Notes: a model not told the origin generated them from the sequence alone. 64,000 nucleotides of DNA from Symbiodinium natans (GCA_905221605.1 CAJNDS010002091.1:824501-888500), one strand, 5' to 3'. Counted from the stretch's first letter, positions 1-10,728 are shown. Translations and numbers: made by a program.

Positions 1-60
1 CGAAACCCCAAAAACCCCAAACCCCAAACCCCAAACCCCAAAACCCCGAACCCCGAACCC

Positions 61-129
61 CAAACCCTAAACCCTAAACCCTAAACCCTAAACCCTAAAC
101 CCTAAACCCTAAACCCTAAACCCTAAACC
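61..129. repeat. CCCTAAA array at the window's left end
   Basis: About ten perfect CCCTAAA units, preceded by degenerate CCCCAAA and CCCCGAA units in 1-60. The C-rich strand reads 5'-3' on the plus strand, the orientation expected at a left chromosome end, but similar arrays occur throughout the window. Confidence 0.9.
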
Positions 130-134
130 CTCAC

Positions 135-223
135 CAGCCAGCGGGCGTACGACTCAGCTGCCGCCATGACGTCCGCGACGGAGACCGAGCTTGAGGAGCT
201 GTGGTCCGGGTAGCCGCCACCTC
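135..223 (-). CDS. Candidate exon ending at a telomeric-repeat donor
   Basis: Follows CTAG at 224 and reads GGGYPDHSSSSSVSV...AAAESYARWL. It ends in phase 0 at CTG|GTGAGGGTTTAGGG, so the telomere-like tract begins at the 5' splice site. The plus strand is also open here (a short frame with an ATG), so the strand choice rests on neighbours. Confidence 0.5.
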
Positions 224-642
224 CTAGAGGGCTTTTCGATGTCATTTTCTCAAGTAATCTTAGGGTTTAGGGTTTAGGGTTTGGGGTTTGGGGTTTGGGG
301 TTTGGGGCATGGGGTTTGGGGCTTGGGGTTTGGGGTTTGGGGTTTAGGGGTTGTACAGGGTGTAGGGTTCAAGGTTTAGGTTGAGGGTTGCAGATTAAAC
401 TAGAGGAATATTGGAGGTGAGAGAGGTTGGAATTTGAGGAAGCCTAAACCTAAACCCTAAACCTTAAACCCTACTGTAAACCCTAAACCCTAAGCCCTAA
501 ACCCTTTTGGGGCTTCAGGCTCAGAGCTTTGGACAGGGCTTGCGGTTTGGGGTTTCGGGTATCTGGGGAGGGCAATGACACGCCACGCTCGGCACCTCGC
601 AAAAACACCCCATCACCCTAAACCCTGAACCCTGAACCCTGA

Positions 643-706
643 ACCCTAAACCCTAACCCTAAACCCTAAACCCTAAACCCTAAACCCTAAACCCTAAACC
701 CTAAAC
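643..706. repeat. CCCTAAA array
   Basis: Near-perfect heptamers with one CCCTAA hexamer. Confidence 0.9.
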
Positions 707-750
707 CTTGTCCGGCAGTCCGAGTCCCGGGACGCTCTAGAACCTCGAGC
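707..750 (-). CDS. Short candidate exon
   Basis: 44 nt, after GTGAG, reading LEVLERPGTRTAGQ and ending at G|GTTTAGGG. Length alone makes this weak. Confidence 0.3.
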
Positions 751-879
751 CTCACCCCCACATGCATTGCATTCTGGGACTTTCCACCCCACAAAAGACC
801 AGTACTAATGGACAAAACAAAACCCCCTTACACCCTAAAGCCTAAACCCTAAACCCTAAACCCTAAACCCTAAACCCTA

Positions 880-1085
880 AACCCCTTTGAGCCGAAACTT
901 TTCATTGTCTGGCATCTTCTGCACGTCCGTGATCTACCCAGGGGGCTTGCCCCGCTCCTTTTCTGTAAGGATGGTTGTAGTACGTTTGTGCATTTGTTAC
1001 CTAGCTGTGAAACACGCCCACGCAGCTTCTGGCACTGCGCTATTTTGAGCTGGCCGCCGAAACTGCTGGGCCAAAAACAAATGAT
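880..1085 (-). CDS. Possible coding patch, one or two exons
   Basis: After TTTGGCCCAG near 1072 a minus frame reads QFRRPAQNSAVPEAAWACFTAR to a GTAACA donor. A second patch after TTACAG continues in compatible phase (KGAGQAPWVDHGRAEDARQ) to a TGA. Other frames are open in part, so this is tentative. Confidence 0.3.
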
Positions 1086-1463
1086 CTCTCTATATGTTGT
1101 CCCAGCATGCTCACTTCTGCAGATGGGCGGAACATGTGGACACATTCGCCCACGCAGACTGAGCACACCGAGGTAGCTCTACACACCCAACACGCAAGAA
1201 ACACAAAAACAAGAACACAATTTAAACGAGTGGGGGAGCCCCAAACTCCCCAGCTTGTTCGGTTCGGGTTTAGGGTTGAGGGAGACACGTCTAGACACCT
1301 GCTGAGGGGCTTTGTTTTTTTTGGGGGTTTAGGTTTTAGGGTTTAGGGTTTAGGGTTTAGGGTTAAGGGTTAAGGGTTAAGGGTTAAGGGTTTAGGGTTT
1401 AGGGTTTAGGGTTTAGGGTTTAGGGCTCCCCACTCACAGCTTAGGCCGGCCGCATGCAAGTGA

Positions 1464-1640
1464 TCACTTGCGCAGCCAGACGTCGCCATTATTCCAGGAA
1501 ATGCTGGTCTGCGCATCGCGGTCGACTCTGCCAACTGCAACCTGACCCTCTTGTTCGTACATGACGGTATCTGCCGCCACGATTTGCAAATAAGCACTGT
1601 CCTCCGGCTGGTGCCATTGCTGGTGCCAGATCAAGCGGTC
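1464..1640 (-). CDS. Candidate exon with in-frame stop
   Basis: Starts after CTCCAG and reads DRLIWHQQWHQPEDSAYLQI..., then RVDRDAQTSISWNNGDVWLR and K, with TGA at 1464-1466 (or an AA|GTGATC donor). The 58-codon open frame is rich in Trp, Asp and Gln. The sequence just before it repeats the end of the exon at 1887-1805 (see findings). Confidence 0.58.
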   Translation of the reverse strand, partial: DRLIWHQQWHQPEDSAYLQIVAADTVMYEQEGQVAVGRVDRDAQTSISWNNGDVWLRK

Positions 1641-1804
1641 CTGGAGGATTTCACGACACCCTGCACCCTAAACACCAAAACCTTGTCATACGATAATCAG
1701 AAACATAGTAGCAGAATATAGTCATATAATATACATATTACAATACTTGCAGTAAGAAGAAGAAGAAGGGAACAGAATAACTACTTCAATGATAGCAATC
1801 TAAC

Positions 1805-1887
1805 CCAGTGGTCCTCGAGGATTTCACCGACACAAAGGTTGTCGCGCTGTCGGTACCACATCCCCTGGCTGACTTCATTGTAGTTCC
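1805..1887 (-). CDS. Candidate exon, Trp/Tyr-rich
   Basis: After GTTAG, reads NYNEVSQGMWYRQRDNLCVG and EILEDHW, ending at a GTTAGA donor (phase 0) or, if GA-AG, after ILE. The composition resembles the neighbouring exon at 1640-1464. Confidence 0.5.
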
Positions 1888-1966
1888 CTAACTACACCCT
1901 AAGCCTAAACCCTAAACCCTAAACCCTAAACCCTAAACCCTAAACCCTAAACCCCCCAAAAGGGGC

Positions 1967-2047
1967 CTGGAAGTCGCTCCAGTAGACGGTGTCACTGCCA
2001 GGAATGCGGTCCACCGATGCCCATTCCTGAGGTGGACTCGGGGGGCC
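1967..2047 (-). CDS. Candidate exon
   Basis: After TTTGCAG, 27 codons in phase 0: GPPSPPQEWASVDRIPGSDT then VYWSDFQ. Ends at a GC donor (CAG|GCCCC), with the TTTAGGG-sense tract a few bases later. Confidence 0.58.
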
Positions 2048-2142
2048 CTGCAAACATTGAACTTCTTAGGGTTTAGGGTTTAGGGTTTAGGGTTTAGGGT
2101 TTTGGGTTTTGGGTTTTGGGTTTGGGTTTTGGGTTTTGGGTT

Positions 2143-2213
2143 CGTACATACATACATACATACATACATACATACATACATACATACATAGATACATAGA
2201 TACATACATACGT
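2143..2213. repeat. CATA microsatellite
   Basis: About 17 copies of a 4-bp unit, next to a TTTTGGG-type tract. Confidence 0.9.
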
Positions 2214-2451
2214 GTATATTACATACCATTACACACGTGCCTATTAACTGCTTCAACATTTGTGATGTCTGGGATTATAAGGCCTGTTGAAAGGCCTGTC
2301 GAACAAAGCCATTAAAAAAAAAAAAAAAAAAAACTGAACATCACTAAACCCTAAACCCTAAACCCTAAACCCTAAACTCTAAACCCTAAACCTAAACCCT
2401 AAACCCTAAACCCCTAAACCCCGAAACCCTAAACCGTTAAACCCCCTAAAC

Positions 2452-2527
2452 AGCCCACGCGTCGTGCTTGTCGTCAATCACCAGCGCTGAGCTGGTCACG
2501 GGAAAGCAGACCTCGGTTTGGTCCTTC
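2452..2527 (-). CDS. Candidate exon ending at a telomeric donor
   Basis: After GTAAG, reads KDQTEVCFPVTSSALVIDD then KHDAWA and stops at GCT|GTTTAGG. The 5' splice site is the first repeat unit. Confidence 0.52.
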
Positions 2528-3153
2528 CTTACTGGATAGCAGGGAGTCAGGGAATGAGGGTTTAGGGTTTAGGGCTTAGGATTTAGGATTTCGGGTTTAG
2601 GGTTTAGGGTCTAGGGTACCCCATATAGGGTACATATTCCCTGAATAATCCCTTAAAGAATATACTAAGCAACAGTAAGCTTCCCATTCAGGGAAGTGTT
2701 GCAGCCATGGCAGGTCACCGCAAGCCAACTTGCGAAGGACATGACTCTGCCTACTGACCCCCTGCGAGGATCTAGAAAGTGGAGCCCCCCTGCTGCCCTA
2801 AGACCCTCTGAACCTGTGCGCGGGTTTTGGGGTTTAGGGCTTAGGGTTTGGGACTCATTTCTGTGGGGGGGGGGGGGGGGCGTTCTAAACTGGGGGCTCT
2901 ACTTTCGAGATCCTCCGGGGGTCTGGACGACGCAGACGGCGAGCAGCAACAGTACTAGTGGCGTTTCTTGCTCAGCTTGTACTGCCTAGTGCTTACTTGA
3001 ATCACATAGGGGTTCAAATTCTGGTTTATGGTTGTCTGTGTTTCTTAATTGATCCATTGGGGATGATCTGGGTACGGTACGGTGCTTCCGATGCCTCTGA
3101 ATATATGCCCAAACGATGTTCAAGAGCTTATGGCTCCCGGGACCAGCTTTGTT

Positions 3154-3284
3154 TAGGGTTTAGGGTTTAGGGTTTAGGGTTTAGGGTTTAGGGTTTAGGG
3201 TTTAGGGTTTAGGGTTTAGGGTTTAGGGTTTAGGGTGTGGGGTTTAGGGTTTAGGGTTTAGGGTTTAGGGTTTAGGGTTTAGGG
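3154..3284. repeat. TTTAGGG array
   Basis: About 18 units, one TGTGGGG variant near 3237. Confidence 0.9.
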
Positions 3285-3389
3285 CGGACCTGTGGCTATG
3301 GTCCCGCATGTGCTGAGGCGCGGCGATCTCTGTTTAGTCAACTTTGAACCCACAAGGCCCGAACCAGGGGCTTAGAGGATTCCTGAGGT

Positions 3390-5000
3390 TAGGGTTTAGG
3401 GTTTAGGGTTTAGGGTTTAGGATTTAGGATTTAGGGTTTAGGGTTTAGGGTTTTGGGTTTTGGGTTTTGGGCTTGGCTTAAAGGGTTGGGTATAGGCTTT
3501 AGGGCTTAGCCAAGAGAAATGAAGGTGCGCACCAGCCTGGTCCCTGAACAGCCCTCTCGAAGAAATTGTCCCAAACCGGAAACCCTAAACCCTAAACCCT
3601 AAACCCTAAACCCTACACCCTAAACCCTAAACCCTAAACCCTAAACCCTAAACCCTAAACCCTGAACCCTAAACCCTAAACCCTAAACCCTAGACAGAAA
3701 TAATGTAATACCCTAAGCCCTAAGCCCCAAACCCCAAACCCCAAACCATAAACCCTAATCCTTAAGACTCTCTCTCACCCAACAATAGGAAACATACGCC
3801 GGTCCCTAGCACATTAATCCTATCCCCCTAATATGAATCGGGCGGCCCCCCCCCCCCCCCCACCCCAATAGAAACTCGAAATGTGTTTTTGTTACGGGGG
3901 GAATGTTTTTATCCAAATGTCATGACAGACAGGCAGGCAAGATCTGCCATTAGATCGTATGAGTAGTGAGGTAGGCTGTGGAGAGCCAGCTCACAGACAG
4001 CTCACAGACAGCTAGGTGCTCCGAAATGACTGGGAGGGAAGGGAGGGCTAGGAGGGAAGGGGCGGAAGGGAGCTTAAGGATGTTGGCTGGTTTGAGGCTT
4101 TTGGAAGCCCTCAACCCACCCCCTAATTCGGAATAGGGTTCAAAAGGCGGGGTCAGTTTTGGCAGGATTTTCCGGAAAGTGTTGTTTTTGTTCTTAGGGG
4201 CACGTTTAATGCAAGGGAGGTGGGATTAGGGTTCGGGGCTTGGCGTTTAGAACGCCAGCTCCCGGAGGCTCCTTGAGCTTTCTGAGGTTTGTTAGGTACC
4301 CCCCCCCCTGCACCCCCTCCCTTCAGGACCCTGTGGGTTGTGGGTTTAGGGTTTAGGGCTTAGGGGTTTAGGGCCTGAAAGTTTAGGGTTTAGGGGCCAG
4401 GGTTTAGGGGTTTAGGGTCTAGGGGGGTGTAGGGTTTAGGGCTCAAGGCTTAGGGTTCTTCAGGGTTTAGGGCTCAGGGCTTTGCGCTCAACATTCTTCC
4501 AATAAAACTCTGCGGGGAAACATGCAGCCCCATGCTTAGCAGTGATGCCTTTGACTGCGCGTCTGAACTTCTCCAAGGGATAGCACTTCGGCCTGCAAAC
4601 TGGGTTTAGGGTTTAGGGTTTAGGGTTTAGGCTTTAGGGTTTAGGGTTTAGGGGCTTGCGGGGGCTTTCATCAAACAGAAAAACACAAACACAGAGGCTA
4701 CCACGATCAGAATTCCCCCCCCCCAGATCCTGAAGCGTAAAACCTTAACTCTTAGTGTTGCTTCATGATCCCTTTCTATGGGCCCTTAAAAGGGTATCCT
4801 TTATATGCCCCCTGTAAACCCCATACAATGCAAGGGCCCCTACTGCAGAACCATATTAAGGGCCCATGTAACTACCCCCCTGAACCCTCAACCCCCGACA
4901 CCCTAAACCCTAAACCCTAAACCTCAAACCCTAAACCCTAAACCCTAAACCCTAACCCATGTAACTTTCCTTAGATTAACCGAGGTAGTCTGCCCTAAGA
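3390..5000. other. Repeat-rich stretch without a supported exon
   Basis: Both repeat orientations, poly-C runs (3847, 4300, 4716) and unique spacers in which I could not justify an exon. Confidence 0.5.
4762..4878. mobile_element. Inverted-repeat element (pair with 45286)
   Basis: CATGATCCCTTTCTATGGGC near one end and AAGGGCCCATGTAACTACC near the other. Confidence 0.55.
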
Positions 5001-5008
5001 CCCTAAAC

Positions 5009-5043
5009 CTTGACGAAGGTAGCTGGCATGAGCGTTTTTAGGT
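5009..5043 (-). CDS. Short candidate exon
   Basis: After TTCACAG, reads PKNAHASYLRQ and ends G|GTTTAGGG. Supported by the acceptor and the repeat donor; very short. Confidence 0.38.
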
Positions 5044-5229
5044 CTGTGAACCAGGGTGGGCAGTTAAGGGTTTAGGGTTTAGGGTTTAGGGTTTAGGGTT
5101 TAGGGTTTAGGGTTTAGGGTTTAGGGTTTAGGGTTTAGGGTGTGGAGGGCTTGAGGGCGATGATTGGTTTGAGAGTCCCTAAGCCCTCATCCGACACCAA
5201 ACGCTGAACCCTGAACCCCAAACCCAAAC

Positions 5230-5289
5230 CGCCATACAACCTCCTCATGGAAGAAAGCTTGGGTAGATGACATTCTGAGGGCTAGCAAG
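5230..5289 (-). CDS. Candidate exon
   Basis: After CTCTCCAG, reads LLALRMSSTQAFFHEEVVW and ends CG|GTTTGGGTTTGGGG, a variant repeat donor. Confidence 0.45.
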
Positions 5290-5341
5290 CTGGAGAGGGT
5301 TTAGGGTTTAGGGTTTAGGGGTCTAGGGTTTAGGGTCTAGC

Positions 5342-5418
5342 CCCAAAATCCTGCTTCGAACATCAAAGCAAAGCTAGCAGGAACTTCTTCGACGTTTTGA
5401 AGGCGCGAAACCACAGCC
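5342..5418 (-). CDS. Candidate exon
   Basis: After GCCGAG, 25 codons AVVSRLQNVEEVPASFALMF then EAGFW, ending at a GC donor (G|GCTAGA). Other frames contain stops within the segment. Confidence 0.48.
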
Positions 5419-5832
5419 CTCGGCGAGGATTTGCGACACCAGGTACCAAGCAATTAGGGAATAAGGGTGCCACCGCCCCCGAAACCCTAAACCCAAAGAG
5501 GGGAAGCGCGTGGCCACCGGACTTGGATAGAACCCAAGACAAGACCATGACTTTACGAATCGACCAGGGGATTAACAAAAATGGCGGTCCATTTCTTGGG
5601 TGGTCCTGATTGGGATTCTGCTACCTTCACTTGGGATAAAAAAAAATTGGGGTTGGGGCTTGAGGTTTGGGATTTACAACTGCCCTAAAACCTAAACCCT
5701 AAACCCTGACTCCTAAACCCTAAACCCGAAATCCTGACTCCTAAACCCTAAACCCGAAACCCTGACTCCCAAACCCTAAACCCTAAACCCCAAACCCCAA
5801 ACCCTAAACCCTAAACCCTAAACAAAGCTGAC

Positions 5833-5917
5833 CCTGCACACTTCCCCGGCCCGCCTCGGCATGCCCAGAGATGCACCCATCTCGTCCAGCTCACCTTCTG
5901 TCAGCCACCGCCCATTC
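5833..5917 (-). CDS. Candidate exon
   Basis: After ACCCAG, reads NGRWLTEGELDEMGASLGMP then RRAGEVCR to an AGG|GTCAGC donor. Flanked on the plus map by CCCTAAA on the left and TTTAGGG on the right, the usual arrangement around candidate exons here. Confidence 0.58.
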
Positions 5918-6270
5918 CTGGGTTTAGGGATAGGGTTTAGGGTTTAGGGTTTAGGGTTTAGGGTTTAGGGTTTAGGGCTTAGGGTTTGGGGTTTAGGGTT
6001 TAGGGTTCAGAAAACCCTGGACCCTGAACCAAAGACCTTGGTGTAGGGCCAAGGCTTAGAGATTTCGCGGGTCGAAGGTGCGGACCTCTCTCAAAAGAGA
6101 CCAGGCCTCTTGCTGTTGATTGGCAAAAAAGGTCCTCCTGGAACTTTAAGCCAACTTTCATCCTATCCGGCCAGAAGAAAGCCAAGCTACAAACTACACC
6201 CAGTTTAGGGTTTAGGGTTTAGGGTTTGGGGTTTGGGGTTTAGGGTTTAGGGCCCCTGAAACGCCCAAAC

Positions 6271-6319
6271 CTGCAACAGCCCGGCCCAGCGGCTGCATCA
6301 TGGCCAGAAGTCGGAAGCC
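6271..6319 (-). CDS. Candidate exon next to a family A element
   Basis: After GCGGCAG, reads GFRLLAMMQPLGRAVA and ends G|GTTTGGG. It starts in phase 0, matching the end of the exon at 7928-7854. The inserted element lies 19 bp upstream. Confidence 0.48.
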
Positions 6320-6337
6320 CTGCCGCACGTAGGATTT

Positions 6338-6439
6338 CTTAGTTGTCCAGTACCTAGGGGTTTTAAAGGTTAACCTTTGGGATTATAAGGGGAATATATT
6401 ACCCCAAAAAGGTTAAAGGTTACCTACTCTACTACTAAG
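6338..6439. mobile_element. Family A short inverted-repeat element, copy 1
   Basis: 102 bp, starting CTTAGT and ending ACTAAG, with longer imperfect inverted arms (GGTTTTAAAGGTTAACC against the complementary side). Flanked by ATTT on both sides. A related sequence at 6503-6530 has the same flanks with a single ATTT and no element. Confidence 0.85.
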
Positions 6440-7487
6440 ATTTAGCATTTAGGGCCGAGGGCTTAGGATTGCTTAGGGTTCAGGGTTTAGGGTTTACCTG
6501 CGCACGTAGGATTTAGCATTTAGGGCCGAGGGCTTAGGATTACTTAGGGTTCAGGGTTTAGGGTTTAATTGCAGCTTACCGGTTTCGGGTTTAGGGTTTA
6601 GCGTTCAGGGTATTGCGCAAGTGTCGCTGAGAAAACTGCCCACTTACTTTCTGCTGCATTTCTGCATGTTCGGATCCCCTGAATCATTGGCGGAGGCTTT
6701 CGGAACGGCTTAGGTTTTAGGGTTCAGGGTTAAGGGTTTAGGGTTCACCCAAACCACACCTCAAAAATCCGAAGCCCACAAAAATGATGCACTGACTTCA
6801 AAACCAGCCCGAAACCAAAAACCCAAAACGCCACACCCAAGTTAAACTTGAAAAGACTACGCCAAACCTAAACCCTAAACCCCAAACCCCAAGCCCTAAA
6901 CCCTGAACCACCAACCCTCAACCCCAAAACCCTAAACCCTAAACCCTCAACCCTAAACCTGCAACATTGTCTTCCAAGTCCACAAAGCCCCTGCACTCAG
7001 GCGGTGGCCTCGTATTGGTAGGGAACGCAAACCTGCTCCAGGGTTTAGAGTTTAGGGTTTAGGGTTTAGGGTTTAGAGTTGAGGGCTTATACTATAGGTT
7101 GTGGGGTTGAGGGACCTTACAACTCTCCTGGGTTCTGAGTCCTCTTGAACCCAATCTTGGTTGCACAGTAACTAGACAAAAAGGGGTAGCCGCTTTTTTA
7201 TATGAAAATAGGGGGACCAGAAGCCAAGCCAAGCAACAGGGTACCACTCAGCCACCAAGCAATAAGGGAATCGCAACGCATCTCATTAAAGTCCGTACAG
7301 CAAGGGAAGGGTTTTATTGCAAAAGAAGCACTATCCTAAGGGCCTGATCTAAGCACCAAACTCCCTTCCTGGATTGGGGGTGCGCCACAACTTTCTCAAT
7401 ATTTATGGGCTAATTATTGGAAAAGTTAGAGGATTATTGCCCGAAGAGCTTGAAAGAGCTTGAATCTTCAACTCAAAGAGCTTGAAC

Positions 7488-7616
7488 CCGAAACCCTAAA
7501 ACCCTAAAACCCTAAAACCCTAAAACCCTAAAACCCTAAAACCCTAAAACCCTAAAACCCTAAAACCCTAAAACCCTAAAACCCTAAAACCCTAAAACCC
7601 TAAAACCCTAAAACCC
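7488..7616. repeat. Homogeneous CCCTAAAA octamer array
   Basis: About 15 copies of an 8-base unit (TTTTAGGG on the other strand) instead of the usual heptamer. Confidence 0.92.
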
Positions 7617-7853
7617 TGAAACCCTTCTTTTGCCACATCGGATTCTTACATAGTAGGGGAAGAGTGCTCGGTGAAGGGGAAACCTACCAAAAAAGGTTGG
7701 TTTGGAATTCTGCGGGCTAGCATTGGCAGCCGACAGCGCAGGTTTAGGGTTTAGGGTTTAGGGTTTAGGGTTTAGGGTTTAGGGTTTAGGGTTTGGGGTT
7801 TAGGGTTTAGGGTTTAGGGTTTAGGGTTTAGGGTTTGGGGTCGTAGGCATGGC

Positions 7854-7928
7854 CTGGGACTCCGCTGTGACCACCTCAACCACCGCGCAGGAAGCGCCCT
7901 CGGGCAGCCGAAAGTGCGGATGCTGCTC
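7854..7928 (-). CDS. Candidate exon
   Basis: After GGTTGCAG, 25 codons in phase 0: EQHPHFRLPEGASCAVVEV then VTAESQ, ending at a GC donor (CAG|GCCATG). Confidence 0.58.
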
Positions 7929-8538
7929 CTGCAACCTTGGACATCCTAAACCCTAAACCCTAAACCCTAAACCCTAAACCCTAAGCCCTAAGCCCTAAAC
8001 CCTAAGCCTTAAAGCCTAAAGGCCCGAAACCTCAAGCCCTAAACCCCAAAACCCAAGCGAACACGGGACTTTCAAGGAGGGGCCTTTCTAAGAGACCCTA
8101 AACCCTAAGCCCTAACCCTAAACCCGAAGCCCTAAACCCAAACCCTAAACCCTAAACCCTAAACCCTAAACCCTAAGCCCTAAACCCTAAACCCTAAACC
8201 CTAAACCCTAAACCCTAAACCCTAAAGGGGTTCTACAGCAACTTTGGGGCCTACTTAGGTACATAGGATGTGAGGATAGAAGGTGTGGAGAGGGGGACGG
8301 GACTATGTAAGGCGTGGAGAGGGGTTATACGGAGTAGGAAGAAGGGCTTCTTATCAACTGAAGAACCTCCCCCCCCCCCCCCCCCAAACAACCCAAAATA
8401 ATGCTCAACTATAAGGTTTGGGGTTTGGGGTTTGGGGTTTAGGGTGTAGGGTTAGGAAACCAAGTTGCCAACCCCCAGTGTCACCGCAGTCTGAATCCGC
8501 TCTCAAACTGAACTCCTAGGAATGATGACGAATATGGA

Positions 8539-8652
8539 CTAGACCCAGGAGTAACCGAGGATAAACAGGGTACCCTTTTTGGTTTTAAGGGGATGTTAAG
8601 GGAACCCCAACCCTAAATCAAGGAAATAAGGACCTTCTCTGGGTCCTGGTAG
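8539..8652. mobile_element. Family B element
   Basis: Begins CTAGACCCAGGAGTAAC and ends with its imperfect inverse (CTCTGGGTCCTGGTAG). The interior has a GGTACCCTTTTTGG block, GGTTTTAAGGGGAT and GGGAACCCCAACCCTAAA. Confidence 0.75.
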
Positions 8653-8860
8653 CCTTAAACCCTAAACCTACTCCGTGTCCTAGACGAATATAGAGGGTTT
8701 GGAGGGGTTGTTGCTCGTCCCCAGGGCATTCAACTCGCCGGCGGTGGCAAGCCAAACTTAGGGTTTAGGGTTAGGCTTTAGGGTTTAGGGTTCAGGGGCC
8801 TTCTTAAGCCCTGAGCTAGCAAAGTCCTCCGCTAGTAGGGCCAAGGGGGTACAGACCCAC

Positions 8861-8935
8861 CAACAAGGCGCGTTCTGAGTCTTGTGGAAAAACTCCAAAA
8901 GGCCGTCCAGTAGCCACCACATGACCAAAGGCAGG
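8861..8935 (-). CDS. Candidate exon
   Basis: After GCTGTTGCAG, 25 codons in phase 0: PAFGHVVATGRPFGVFPQD then SERALL, ending at a GTGGGT donor. Confidence 0.58.
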
Positions 8936-9054
8936 CTGCAACAGCACGCGTGGGAAAGGCCGGTTGGGGGTTTGGGGTTTGGGGTTTAGGGTTTAGGGTT
9001 TAGGGTTTAGGGTTTAGGGTTTAGGGCTGAGGGCTTAGGGCAGCTGCTAAGAAT

Positions 9055-9197
9055 CGCACGTATGCGCCGAGCACGCTCTCGAAGCGGAGGCGCAAGTTCC
9101 TCCTCCGCAAAGGCGGCTGTGGCAGCTGCGAGTATGAGCGAGGCAAAGACGCCGGCTGTGCTGTTCTCAAAAGGTGCAAAGGCAGAAGGGCACTCTC
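9055..9197 (-). CDS. Candidate exon, Ala-rich segment
   Basis: After TTTTGCAG, reads ECPSAFAPFENSTAGVFASL then ILAAATAAFAEEELAPPL and RERARR. It needs one base from the previous exon, which the exon at 10150-10081 supplies (G|GA gives Gly). The Ala-rich hydrophobic stretch could be a membrane or signal segment. The donor is not fixed. Confidence 0.6.
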
Positions 9198-10080
9198 CTG
9201 CAAAATTTCTTCGCGGTGGGGGTCTCGGGTGTTAGGGTTCAGGCTTTAGGGTCGTAGGGTTTTCGGGTTATCTTGATCCCCAAAGCTGCCCGAAGCCCCA
9301 AAACGCTGTTGAGTTTGGGAACTTTGGGTTATCACATGGGCTGCTGCAGTAGTCTACATGGCCTCCTGTAAATCGCCAGCACGTGAAACCCTTAACTCTT
9401 ACGCAAGGCTTGTTGTGGGAAATTTCTGCTTAGGAGGCTGTCGGGTTTCTCACCGCTTCCTAGTTCTTAAGCCCCGAGACCCCCCCCCCCCCCCCCCGTA
9501 TTGTGAACCTGCCCCCAACCCGAAACACTAAACCCTCAACCCTAGTAACCCTAAACCCTAGACCCTATAAAACGCTAAATCCTAAACCCTAATTTAGGCT
9601 TCGAAGGGTTCAGGGCACTGCAAGCATTCGCCAGGAAGCATCGCCCTGTTCTTGGCCACTGAGGGGCTCCAGCCCACCGACCTTGGCTTCGTTTGGGGTT
9701 TAGTTTAGAGTTTAGGGTTTAGGGTTTAGGGTTTAGGGTTTTGAGGGTTGGGAGTTTAGGGTTGAGGGTTAGAGTTGTGAGGGTTTGGGGGTCAAGGCTG
9801 TTGGGGCTTTCAAGACCCGAATCCTAGAAGCCTCTAGGCCTGAACTCCAAACCCAAACCCCAAACACCCGTAAGTTCAGTCTCAAACCCAAAGCCCACTA
9901 ATCATGAACACCGTCAGCACACAAAGAATTAAGGCCCACGTGCACCATCAGCACGCAACCCTAGGAGCTTAGGGTTCTATAGCACATGGGGGCTTACGAA
10001 ATTAGGGGGTACCTGATTGGGGTCCTGATAAGAGCATACTATTTGGGAGTCAATTTTGGGGGTCCCCTATTTTCGTAAAC

Positions 10081-10150
10081 CCCAGAAGGCCAGTGGCTTC
10101 GAGGACAAGAAGGGCAGCGCGTCCGGCAGCAGGTCCAGCGTCTGCGGATC
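10081..10150 (-). CDS. Candidate exon
   Basis: After TTTCCAAG, reads DPQTLDLLPDALPFLSSKPL then AFW, ending phase 1 at G|GTTTACG. In phase with the exon at 9197. Confidence 0.58.
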
Positions 10151-10676
10151 CTTGGAAACAGCAGGTGTTGGGGTTAGAATGTGTTGGTTGGTCCTTTCTG
10201 AAGTTCCTAAAGCCTGAACCCTAAACCTCTCTGCAGATCCTGACCCATCATTGAGCTCGGGATTCCTAGCAGAGCGGGCTTGTAGGGTTGTAGGCCTAGC
10301 CGGGTCCTAGGCCCTGCACAGTCGGCTCTCCCCTTAGGGTTTAGGGTTCAGGGTCTAGGGTTTATCATGGGTTCCCCTACTCCCCCCCCCTCTGCACTAC
10401 CCCCCCCCCCCCCCCCCCCCCCACCCCTAAATAACTCTAAATCCTAAACCCTACCCCCTAAACCCTAAACCCTGAATTCCCCCTGAATAGCCTGAATTGG
10501 GGGGCGCAACCGAGGGAGGCAGTGAGGAACCCATTGGGTTTAGGGTCTGCGGTTGAGGGTCAAGGGTTCACGGCCTAAGGGCAAGTTTAGGGTTTAGGGT
10601 TTAGGGCCTAAACCCTAAACCCTAAACCCTAAACTCTAGTCCCTAAACCCGAACATTGGATTCCCGGTGTGCAAGC

Positions 10677-10728
10677 CTGAGGGCGAACCGCCTCGCCCAG
10701 TATAGTCAACTGCCCCAATAGGCAAGCC
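10677..10728 (-). CDS. Candidate exon
   Basis: After GATGAGAAG, reads GLPIGAVDYTGRGGSPS, ending at a GC donor (G|GCTTGC). Confidence 0.45.

Noticed and set aside
2109..2315. 68-codon plus-strand frame rich in HTYI
   Set aside because: It is a translation of the CATA microsatellite and variant telomeric repeats.
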